Assembly (NCBI GenBank): GCA_003260075.1 | Contig: QLIY01000284.1 | Span: 62,001 to 126,000 of the forward strand | Direction of reading: 5' to 3' | Source of the DNA: Phallusia mammillata | Lineage: Eukaryota; Chordata; Ascidiacea; Phlebobranchia; Ascidiidae | DNA length: 64,000 nt | Part shown: positions 1 through 11,500 of the stretch, piece by piece | How the letters are laid out: each line of letters starts with the position of its first letter | How positions within the stretch are numbered: position 1 is the stretch's first letter | Made by a program: the position numbers and the translations under genes | Notes under the pieces: model-generated | The model's input: only the letters and a program-made list of their open reading frames with translations | Told to the model about the DNA's origin: nothing | The model's database searches: none

Positions 1-863
1 GGACGAATACCCAACAGGTTTTTTATGTGTGTAGGCTATTGTTAAAATTATTTGGAATTATTTTACATTTTGGACGATTAATAAATTCAGGCCACTAAAC
101 GGTCAAATTCTTACAGTCAAAGCTTCGGTTAAAACATTATACCTATTAAATAGACCAATTAGCAGCAAAGTCGGCCAACTAGTGAAACCATATCACCTGC
201 GGTTTACAATCCCCAACAAGATTGTCATGTTTGAGGGGTTTTAACTGCACAACTGGAACTCCTTGGTACTAGAATCGGTAACTCTTTTTTCACATTTCCC
301 GTTTTATATATTCACGATCTTCTAACCTCTCATCGATTTGTGTGTTCCAGGCTAGGGTTTCTTTTTTGTTGGTCCTTGTTTACCTTCTTTCGTTTTTAAC
401 CGACTGGTACCAACCTGCCACATATGTTTTGCATTCGCCTGTTTGCATCCAAGCGGTATTTATAGCCGTTCTCTGAATCTGTGTCACTAGTGTATTTGTA
501 CTGTTCTGCGTCGACTTAAAGTAGGCCTACATTGCTTTATTCGAAATCCATGCAACACACTGTACAATACAACACAAGTTTTGTTCCTTAAACCAGTTTG
601 CCTAAAGTTTGTGTTAATTTCCTGCCAAGCAAATGCCAAACGGGCAGGTCAGCGCGACTGCAGAGCTTCAGCAAAATTTAGCTGCCTGATGGCCCAGAGG
701 TAAAAATTTTTTATTTTTTATTTGTTCCATTACCACCATACATATTATGGAACATGTCTATGACTTGCGTACTTTATAATCTCTATGTTACCACGCACAC
801 AAACGGTAGGTAGCTTTTTGCCACACAAACTTGTTTCGGCTCATCCGATTTTATAACAACAAC
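1..863. other. Upstream region of TRAP1
   Basis: I see no coding exon here. The sequence is AT-rich with short T runs. It should contain the TRAP1 promoter and 5' UTR, but I see no convincing TATA box or other core element. The gene to the left, if any, ends outside the window. Confidence 0.4.
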
Positions 864-3800
864 ATGGCGACTTGCAGCAAAACGTGTTCGTCTATTTTGT
901 TGAGAAATATTTCTCCTCTAAAACGCATATCGTGCAGAAATTACACGAGATTAAACTCAAAATTTACAAACGGTGAGAAAATAGCTTTTGTTGTTAATTA
1001 TTTTCTCTGATTGCTTTTTCATTTAATTTGGATGCCAAATTGTATTTGCAAATAAGACCGATTTCATTCATTATGCAACTAATGCACACATAAGAATAAG
1101 CAGTGTGGCTAAATCCAGCATTCAAAAAACTCTTTTTTTTAATTGACCTTATTTTAACTGTGCCATGTTTTTTCTTACAGTAAAGGGAGCAGCATCTTTT
1201 TCAACAAATCTACTATACGTAGACAAAACTCCTAACTTGTCATCATGTAACACATGGAGGCTGTACAGCAGTCAAACTGCCACTTCCGAAGAAGGAAAAT
1301 CTGATGAGAATCAAGCTTCTGTAGACGTTACAGAGGAGGAGAAATCCATCATTGAAGACAATGAAAAGCCAGTTGGCAATTTTGACCAACATGAATTCCA
1401 GGCTGAAACAGCTGAACTTCTCAACATTGTTGCCAAGTCTTTATATTCAGAGAATGAGGTAATTATTTTGGTTTGAAGTAACATTTTTTCTCCAAATAAT
1501 GCCTTAAATGGAGAGATGATAACATTCATACTGGGATCAACTCTGCCATTTGGGAATGCTTGGGGGACTGACTCGATTCTGTATGGCATACTATGATTTA
1601 TTGATGAGTATGCCATGATCTCTGGTCTGCATGGATGTGTGAGGTCTGATCCCAGCCAAGTATGAATGTATTATCTTAGCTGATATGGTTAAACCAGCAA
1701 TCTTCTAGTACGAAGCCGACATGTGCAGCATACATGACAGGCAAGGTGGTTTTGATTTGACTATCAGGGGGTTTATCACTAAGACTGTATAGCTGTAGTC
1801 CTGGAAAGACTCCTGTCACGAGTTCGAACCCCTTCTTTTCTAGCCTATGCCTTGCCAATGGCATACTATGACTTAAATGGAGAGTTTATTTATGGAAAAA
1901 GAAAGAAAACAAACTATAATAATGTTAATTCTCTATTATTCAGGTGTTTATTCGGGAAATAATTTCCAATGCTAGCGATGCTTTGGAAAAACTGAGATAT
2001 ACCAGACTGACATCACAAGAAGCAATGGCGGAGGACGTACCACTGGAAATACACATAAAAACTGACAAATACAACAATACATTCACTATTCAAGACACTG
2101 GTATTGGATTAAGCAGGGAAGATTTAACAAACAATCTCGGAACCATTGCAAGATCTGGATCTAAAGAATTTTTAAAAAATGTATCAGAAAAAGGTAGCAG
2201 ACTTGTTGTTTGCTAACCAAATTGATGATGTTATGTTTATGGTATTTATTGATTATCAACAGGTGATGCTAACTCTTCAATCATTGGGCAATTTGGGGTT
2301 GGTTTTTATTCCACATTTATGGTTGGAAACGAAGTGACAGTTTACACAAAAACACATGATCCAGACAGCAAAGGGCACTGTTGGAAATCAAAAGGGTTAG
2401 TAAAGTTTTTTTCATGTGGAAACTATAACATATCTTAATTTGGTTTGACCAACAAATTTGGTTTGCATTTGTTTACCTTCGAGATACAACAAAACATCCA
2501 AATCTGTAACAGTTTTTTTTTTCAGAGGTGTCTCTTATGAAATAACTGAAGCTGAATCTGTAAAGCCTGGAACAAAAATTGTTGTCTCACTAAAACCAGA
2601 CTGCAGACAGTTTGCTGAAGAAGATACAGTGGAAAAAATCATCAGCAAACACAGTGCGTTTGTTGGTTTCCCAGTCAGACTCAATGGAAAACTTCTCAAC
2701 ACAGTACAGGTACAAAAGCCAACTATTTTTTAACATTTTGGGACAAGATGAAATGTTGGAGGATCAACTTGGCCAAAAAAAAACTAATTTTTGTTTCGAG
2801 TAAATATTTAAAGTTTTGTCAGGGGGCAGTTTTATGCAATATTTCAGGGAACTTTTCAATTTGAAATGTAAATGTACAGCCAAAGTGTTTTATGAATAAC
2901 GACACTATTAACTTTTTTAAATACTATTTTACAGCGACCTATAAAAGTCTACCAGGTCTGAATTGTTCTTTAGGTGAATATGTTTTACCCCTTTAAACTA
3001 AACTTTAAACTTGGGTCCACATTTTAGATTCTTGCTCTTATGTTTTTTTTATCATTATTCAGCCACTTTGGACTTTGGAAGCAAAAGACATTGATGAAGA
3101 TCAACATCTTAAATTCTTCCGCCATCTGTCTGCCAATGACAGTGAGCATTACATGTACAAGCTCTTTTACAAAACTGATGCTCCATTGAACATTCGAAGG
3201 TATGTACCAAACAATCAATTGTCCATTTAAACAATAATATTTATTTGCCAAGTGTTTTGCAGCATTTTCTACATATCTGAGCAACGACCAACAATTTTAG
3301 AGATGTCAAAGGACACAACTGGGCGATCTGGAGTGTCACTGTATAGCCGCAAAGTCTTGGTGCAGCACAAAACAGAACATCTTCTGCCAAAATGGTTGCG
3401 ATTCCTGAGGGGTGTTGTTGACAGTGAGGATATTCCTCTTAATCTCAGCAGAGAATTATTACAAAATAGTGCTTTAATCAGGTACACCACATGTTAAGGC
3501 AACTAGTGCTAATTTTTGATGATACCTTTTAGTTGAATGGTATTGCACCCTATTTTTCTGTAACCGACTGTTGTTCCACAGTCAGTTTCATTTTGCTTTA
3601 ATTTTTTGTTTATCAAACCTTTGATGATTGAGTTTGTTGGAAGTTTGATTCCTATATTGCTTTGCAATGTTGTTGTGCTGCACAGGTGTATCTGAATTTT
3701 TTTGTCAAATGGTGTTTTACCATTCTAATTCCATTTAGGTCTTACGACCAAATATCACAATATAAAAGAACAAAAGGTGTGTGAATTTTTTTCATAGTTT

Positions 3801-6617
3801 GTGAAACCAGTTTGGTTTATGGCATGGCTTTGTTGTGTGTAGTATATATTTGTGCAACGGATTGTTATCTTTTACACCTTCTCTTGCAGTAAGATGAGAG
3901 AAACCTTAACAAGCCGCCTCATCAAATTTTTTCTGGACCAAAGTAAACGCGACCCAGAAAAATATTTGCAATTCTTTCGCAACTACAAACTTTTTATAAC
4001 TGAGGGAGTTTTGGCAGAGGACATGCAAGAAAAAAGGGTAAGACATAAAACTTGTATATAACTGAAAGGCATGTTTATGCAAGTCTTATGATGACAGCAG
4101 ATCAATTAATGTGTTTTGTGTTATTATTAGGAGGAAGTTGCACAACTTTTGAGATATGAATCTTCCAGTTTACCTGAAGGCGAAGTTACTGGATTGAAAG
4201 ATTACATAAAGCGTATGAAAGATGGACAAAGGAATATTTTCTACCTCTGTGCACCAAGGTAAAAGCTAACCAGTACATTTCTTAGCTTTTTATTAGAAAT
4301 GGGCTAAAACTGCAAAAGTTTTGTATGGGCGAACATTGAGCACCTCACGTTTAACACTCAATGCATTGTGACAATACAAACATTCCCACTTTCACACTAA
4401 CTTGCAGCTTTCCAAGGTTCCTTAATGTCACCAGCAGTGTATTATTTTGTACAGGACGTAGAAGTACCTATTTTTTCACCATCTAACACAAAAAAGAACA
4501 GTAGTTTTTGTTCTTGTGTACTCTTTTTTTCTTGTAACACCAGTTTCATATGTTAGAATGGCATGAACATGTAAATTTAATGCTCTGATCAGTTTGTGCA
4601 ACTGCTCAGTGGATCATCAAACACAGCAATGCCCAATACCAAGTACTCAGGTTCTGGCCTGGCTCGGCCTATCCCTATTATCTATGCACTTTTCTGATTT
4701 CATCCATGTTTGTTTTTTTATTCAGTCGAAACCTTGCGGAAACATCACCCTACTTTGAAGCATTAAAAGGCAAAGATGTTGAGGTTTTGTTTTGTTATGA
4801 CCCTTATGATGAAATTACAATGCTTCAACTAAAGATGTATGACACGTAAGTATGTTTTAATATTCAACAAACCTAACTGACATCCTAAAAGCCCTTTAGG
4901 TACATTTTAAACACAATAGTTGCACTACTGTGTAATAAAGATGTATTCTGTAGAAAACAACTTCAAATATGATACATGAGTATGTTTAATATTTTATAAT
5001 TTTTTATTAATAGAGCAAATAAAAACATACTACTGCATAAATTTTAACTCTTTTGTAGAAAGCAACTTTTTTCATTGGAGAATGAAGTTTTGGCTGACAT
5101 GTTTCAACCCAATAAAGACAAGGAGTCTAAACCTGGTCTTGAAAATGAGCCAGTTGTTACTACTCAGCTTAGTGAGAGCCAAGGCAAAGATTTAACTGAT
5201 TGGGCCAAAGCTGCATTGGATGTGAAAGTCACTGATGTTAAGGTAAATGGTCTTATTTTGAATTAATTCAGTATTGGTTAAAGAGCCTTGTTATAAACGC
5301 ACCTGTGTATGTGAATAAATCAGAAGGTTTTTATGTGGTGAATTTTGCTATGACTATAATGGCAAAAATACGTGTTGGTAAGTTTTTAGTATTGTGTTTT
5401 TTTTTTGGCTTTCAAGCTCAATTGGTGCTGATTTATGTCATAGGTCACTGACAAACTGGACAAACACCCAGCCATGGTGACAGTCTGGGAGATGGGTTCT
5501 GTACGACACTTCCTTAAAAGTCAGTACCTTACCGACCCCAAAGGTTTATCCGAAGCAGAAAGAACAGCTTTGTTCAAACCAACACTCCAATTAAATGCAA
5601 GGTACATGACTGACATATAAGTATATATGCCGGAGATTCTTTACAAGGGATAAATTGGCATGCCTTCTAAGCATGGTTGTGGAGTCAGGGCAGTGATAGG
5701 CAGACCCATTTTTAACCAATTATGAATTGTGTAAGGGCAACACAAGGCATGTCTTAAAATATTATCAAGGTTAACAAAGCCTTTGCTGATGTACTTGTTA
5801 ATCGGCTATCAAAATTGGGTAGGCAAAATCACTTTGATGAAATTTACAACCCTGCTTGGTTTAAATAAAAGAAAGCAAGTGTTAACAAGCTGTAAAAGTT
5901 ATAAAATGACCTGACTTTGACTTGGCCAATTTTTCGATTATCACACATACTCTTTTTTTTTCACTGTTGGTAAGTGTTACCTTTGTAAGCTTTGAGGGGG
6001 GTGGACAAAATGGAACTTTAACCCAAAATTTAAACACCAGACTTTTTTACAGCCATCCTGTCATTCTAAAACTCTCCAAAATCAAAAATGCAGATGAAAA
6101 CTTGGGTAAAAAGATTCTTGAGCAGGTATGAAAAGCTTCATGCATGGTGGTTAATGCCGTTGTCTGCTACTATCAAAGTTGTAAACCTATTGATATATAT
6201 CCATAACCAATAATGTATAGAAACATTGTTGCAAGAGGTGTAAACCAACTTTACAACAATTCTCATAATTTTCTGTAAGGTTCATGATAAATATTTAATC
6301 TACATAACAAATGTAGTATGTAGGTATTGAGTCTCAAGTGAAAAAATGAATGAAATAAAAGAATATGCTATTGTCACAAATTCACTCAACAATAAATAAT
6401 TGTTCATTTTGTATATGCCAGCCATTCAGCAACATGTCATTTAGTTGTTAACAGTGCTATTTTCCCTACTGTGTGACTTTGTAGTCTTATTTAGTACTCT
6501 GCTTTGCATTTTTAGCTTTATGACAATGCAATGGTGTCAGCTGGTCTGGTGGAAGATGCTCGTCCAATGATTAACAGACTGAATGATCTTCTCTCCGATG
6601 TTTTGGAAAAACATTAA
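864..6617 (+). CDS. TRAP1: TRAP1, mitochondrial Hsp90-family chaperone (14 exons)
   Basis: Exons: 864-972, 1181-1458, 1944-2193, 2263-2395, 2526-2709, 3063-3199, 3263-3481, 3890-4037, 4131-4258, 4726-4845, 5059-5242, 5444-5601, 6053-6125 and 6516-6617 (TAA). All introns are GT-AG and the model gives 740 aa, against about 704 in human. Residues 1-36 are rich in Arg, Ser and Lys and look like a mitochondrial transit peptide; this ATG is the only sensible start before it. The GHKL ATPase domain begins near residue 115, with the Hsp90 signatures [26 protein letters not shown] and GQFGVGFYS. The middle domain has [24 protein letters not shown], here named by its parts [14 protein letters not shown] and NLSRE, plus [10 protein letters not shown] and YLCAP. 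The C-terminal dimerisation domain includes [11 protein letters not shown]. The family is an ATP-dependent chaperone of the mitochondrial matrix. At the exon 7/8 junction the splice gives Ser where human TRAP1 has Arg (ALIR). Confidence 0.95.
1503..1884. mobile_element. SINE-like insertion in TRAP1 intron 2 with 13-bp target duplication
   Basis: The 13-mer CTTAAATGGAGAG occurs at 1503-1515 and again, identically, at 1872-1884. It brackets a 356-bp insert that lies wholly inside TRAP1 intron 2. The insert carries a tRNA B-box-like word, GTTCGAACCCC, near 1820-1831, and an 11-bp perfect terminal inverted pair, ACATTCATACT at 1522-1532 and AGTATGAATGT at 1659-1669, so it may be composite. A direct repeat of this length suggests retrotransposition. 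I do not recognise the family. Confidence 0.45.
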
Positions 6618-7264
6618 ATATGGAGTTTACACAAATGCACAACTTAATCATGTAACATGTCAATAGGATCCCTAAAACGTTGATCATTGCTATGTAATAA
6701 AATGCATTTGTTCTATGTGACGTGTTCATGTTTTTAGACAGAGCTTTCAGTCAATGGTTTTACAACAGTTTCATAAAATTGACCAAATACGTACAAACTT
6801 TGAAAAGTGAAATAATCCTAGAAGTCCCATAAGCCTCTTTTATTATTGCACATCACAACCACTTACACATACCACCTGCGAACAGACACCATGCAAAAAA
6901 TAAAATAAAGAGCAAGTGTTGTCACATTCATTATAAAAAGTGACTTGTTGATTGAGCCTATTGCTCACCATGTATCCGATTTAGCTTCGTGGAATTTTAC
7001 ACAACAAACTGAAATAAAAAAGACTTTGTTTGCAAAACACTTACTCTTCTGTGCAGCCTATTCGTTGGCAGTTTCCACAAATAAACACTTCCAGGTCCAA
7101 CTCTTCCAAACTGTGCTAACTTCAAAGTTTTGTACAAACTATTATAAATGTAACCTGATTTAAATCAAGTCTTACCAGGAGTTACAAGTTCATTACTTTA
7201 AAACTAACAGCTTCTTCAAAGGCAGACAAAAAAGACAATTTATTACAACTATGGGCATTTTATG
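6618..7264. promoter_or_regulatory. Convergent 3' ends of TRAP1 and UFSP2 with poly(A) signals
   Basis: The gap between two convergent stop codons. A plus-strand AATAAA at 6696-6701, 79 bases past the TRAP1 stop, is its likely poly(A) signal. A minus-strand AATAAA (TTTATT at 7239-7244) lies about 20 bases past the UFSP2 stop, giving UFSP2 a very short 3' UTR. I see no gene in the rest. Confidence 0.55.
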
Positions 7265-8436
7265 TCAGCACATTTCTGGCACTTGTGGTAGGCAGAGGTT
7301 ATAGTAAGCAGTCTGATTCCAGAAGTTTGGTCCTTTCCATCCACACCATCCTTTGTCCAGTATTACTTTTAAATCTTCACCACCAGTGTAGTGAGGGTCA
7401 AGAATAAGAAAACGCGTCTCTCCAGTCGTTTCACTGAAGCAAACTCCAAGTATAGTGTGAGCTAAAACACCACCACCTGTACCAAAAGATATATTTGATT
7501 GAGTATTTTCATTTCATTTTGAGAGACAGGTTAGGTTAGTGGTGGAAATAAGAACTTGTTTGTTCCTGAGTACAACCCTGGATTAAATAAAACAAAATGT
7601 ATAATGCCACTGAGAAGCATTAACATTTCATACATGTAAGTATGAAATTAGTTATACACCACATTGATTTTTCAATAAACTAAATGACATGAAAAAAGTT
7701 GTCTTACAGCAAATCACCTGTCTAGCTGCTAATTATATATCAAGCCAGTTAGGAACCTGCCCTAACAAAAACAATTTATGCAGGTAAGATCCCAAAATAC
7801 AACAGAAAACTAGTGGAACCGAAGCTTCTATTGTTAGTGTTTCATAAAGACTTACAGGAGAGGTTGGAAACTATTCACACACAATAGGCCAGAACCAAGA
7901 TGAGCCAGGTTGAGCTACACTTGCCAACATCACAAAAACTGGGCAAATATTCAATAAATTACATTTATTTTCATTCATTTGAGAATGACACAAGTTGCTG
8001 TGGAAACGTCATGTTTATTTCTTGTATACTGGCGTGTTTGTTTCTTGTTGCAATTTTTAAAACCGTGAATTGTGTACCTAAGTACATTTATTTTCTCTTT
8101 TCCATTCCTGTAAGGGGGGGGGGTTATAATGCCACTGAGAAGCATTAACATTTCATATATATAAGTATGAAATTAGTTATACACCACATTGATGACATGA
8201 AAAAAGTTATCTGATGGTGAATCACCTGCCTAGAAGTAAGTTATATATCAGCCAGTTTTTTGTTGGGAACCTGCCCTAACATCACAAAAGGTAAGATTCC
8301 AAAATACATCACAAACTATTGTAAACAAAGCTTCTATTGTTAGTGTGCCATAAAGACTACAGTTATCAAATTGTTTTACAGCACCAGCAATAAAACCATG
8401 TGATAACTTTACAGTAGAGCAAAGGTGGGCAACCTT

Positions 8437-8509
<73 letters not shown>

Positions 8510-11500
8510 GATGCCAATGCAATAACATAAGAGTGTATACAAAATCAAACACACAATGTTTTTTCTTTGTACGTAACAAAGCCTATTCTTAGTAATAAAC
8601 TAATATATAACTATTACCATTTAATGTAACAACTCTTTGGTACAAAAATGGGATTTAACACATACATTCCATCTGGCCGAAAAACCCCATAGGTTGCCCA
8701 CCCCTGCAGTAGAGGTCAGAACGCTTTCGCATACAACAGACCAGAACCAGGAATAGCCAGGTTCAACTACATTTTGCCAACATCACAAAAACTGGACAAA
8801 TATTCGAGGAATTACATTTATTTTCTTTTTTCACTTCCTGTAATTACAGGTAACATCACATAATTTGGAGGACCAAAGCTACATTACAGCATGGACTAAC
8901 AAATGTGAAATATTCATTATCATTTATGATAGCTATGTTAAGCCCAACCTTTATCTCGGAAATTTGAAGCTTACCAATCATTATAGGTGTTCCCTGGTTT
9001 GTAAAATGCATTGCTAATTCTCTTCCACGATTTGTTAGTTCTGAACCTTGACTCACAAACATGATTTTTGATGTGATTCCCAAGTATTGGGGGGGGGGGG
9101 TGGAGGGCCAAAGCTGCATTAGAGCATGGACTACCAAATGTGAAATAGTCATAATCATATGATAACTATGCTAAGCCCACCCTTTGCTTTATAAGTTTGA
9201 AACTTACCAATCATTATAGGTGTTCCTTGGTTTGTAAAATGCATTGCTAATTCTCTTCCACGATTTGTTAGTTCAGAACCTTGACTCACAAACATGATTT
9301 TTGATGTGATTCCCAAGTATTGGTTGAGAACAGCACTAACTTCAATTGACCCAATCCACTTTCTTGTTCCAACAAATTCTTTTGGTTTGTCCCCAACATC
9401 AACAAGTATCTAAAAACATCCAACACCTTTATAATTGCACATGGAACATAAAATGTTTCGTTTTATTTTTACCCTAAAAAAGACCCAATAATGCTACAAT
9501 AAGTCTACTTTAAGGTGTTTTGTTATGGTATAAACTGCATGGCTGAGTGGTAAGCACTGCAGTTCTCAATCGGGCCCATGGGCACAAGCTGTGTGCTAGA
9601 GGCCATAAGTATAGAAACTTTTACAAAAAATTGGCAAAAACATAAAAAGCTAACTTTCCATTGTGGTGTAGCCCTTTGTAATGTAAAGCATGTATGTTGC
9701 CAAAAAAATCTTGAATTTGTTTTTATCACTAGTATATGTGTGCATTAATGATTTCATTTTTTTCTTTGACTTTTTTACTTATAATCTACCTTTTTCCACT
9801 CAATGTCTGTATCTATATTAAATCCACCTGGAGTACAATTACTTGTATACACTAACTGACTTGCTCAAAGCTTAATGAACTACCAAACAGTAGTACATTT
9901 CAGCGACTATGGTACTAAATCTAATTTGCTGTTATTTGTTGTTCTGATTTAACAATCAACTTTTCCCACAATCATGCTGTTTAAAGTTAATGCTCTCCGT
10001 GTTGAGGTGTACAATCTCTGTTTAAGTCTTTATTCCAGTGGTTCTCAACCTGTGGTACACGGACCACTAGAAAATACGTTGGAGCTTTAAGGTGGTATGC
10101 GAGTAGCTTTCCGATATACCTAGGTGGGGGGGGGGGAGTCTTTATTCCAGTGGTTCTCAACCTGTGGTACACGGACCATTAGAAAATATGTTGGAGCTTT
10201 AAGGTGGTATGCGAGTAGCTTTCCGATATACCTAGGTAGTATGTGTTCAATATAGGGTTGAGAACCACTGCTTTATATGATACCTGACTGGTGCCAATAC
10301 AACACACACTTTCTTTTGAAAAGTTTCTTGCTACAAAACGAAAAACTAAGGTACCTGCTGAATTTCCTTGTGGGTTGGGATCTTTTCTTCTGTGTAAGCT
10401 TGATTTCTGAACCAAGATATTAATGTTTGTAGCGATCGATATGCACAGCCCCAACCATTGTCATCCATACGATCTTGCATGTAGTGGTGATAGTCGTAGT
10501 TGCCTTTTACCAGAAACAACTGAAAAAATGTAGTTACTTAAAATACTGGAATTTTACTCTTTTCCATGAAATCTAGTCAAGCTGTCATCAAATTGTGCTG
10601 TTAAAATTATAACTGTGCATTTTAAAAAAAATTGCTGTTTCGTGAAATTGAAGTTAAACCCAACCCATATATCAATACACAGACGATTATCTGCTAACTG
10701 AATAAATAAAGTTAAACTTGTTTACATGCTGCAAATTAAACTTTGAAACCCAACAAGTTCTCTTTGATTTTAAGGTCACCTTTCCATCAGGAATTCTTGG
10801 GGTAGGCAATCCAATGTGTGTGTTGGCAAGCAAAAGAGATTCCTTATTGGGAAACAATGCAATAGCATTCTTTCTTCGGAACACAGGCTTAGTATCAGGC
10901 ACCAAAAATGTTGAATGCAAGGTGTTCTAAAAATCATGAATGATAGCCCATGTTTCTGCACAGTTTAACATGTTCAGCACATACCTTTCTAAAATCCAAT
11001 AAATCCATATCACTTTTGTTAGATGGGTAACTTATAGCAATTGGGTGACACCAACCATAAGGTTGAAAGTAGAGAAATTTGGGCACACCACATTTTATGC
11101 GAGTTTCTTTTCGCAAACAAGAGTTAAAGCTGTTAATCTGTCTTGAGAGGGAATTTTGCAGTTCATCATACAATCTGCATGAATAAACAGTGTTTAAATT
11201 GATACTAAAGTGCATGTTACAGGATAAACTAAAACAGGGTTGAGGAAGAAAATTTATCTAATATGTAAATATATTGATACAACATTCTCAATACCAGCTT
11301 CCCATTTCAGACTACTACAGCAACCTGTGAATTTAAGTAACCTCTGCACAACATCATACAAACTTATGTACTTACTTATTTAGCGGTAAAGTTTTGTTGA
11401 CATATGACAACATTTCAATACAAAGGGGAAACTTGACAACCTTTTGGTCATTTTGATTGCATTCAATTGTGGGAACATATTTGGTTTCATGACAAGAAGT

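Noticed and set aside
1747..1850. tRNA gene suggested by GTTCGAACCCC
   Set aside because: The presumed T stem does not pair and no anticodon arm or A box fits; treated as part of a SINE-like insertion.
3739..3777. Possible extra TRAP1 exon (CATTTAG|GTCTTACG... to AAAAG|GTGTGTG) between exons 7 and 8
   Set aside because: Joining it to exon 7 puts exon 8 out of frame with an immediate stop, and no family member has an insertion there.
8248..8554. Poly-proline reading frames on the minus strand
   Set aside because: They are translations of the 70-base poly(G) run and have no start, splice or family support.
9535..9620. tRNA-like A box (TGGCTGAGTGGTAAGC) in UFSP2 intron 7
   Set aside because: It could be a tRNA-derived SINE head, but there is no convincing B box, tail or target duplication.
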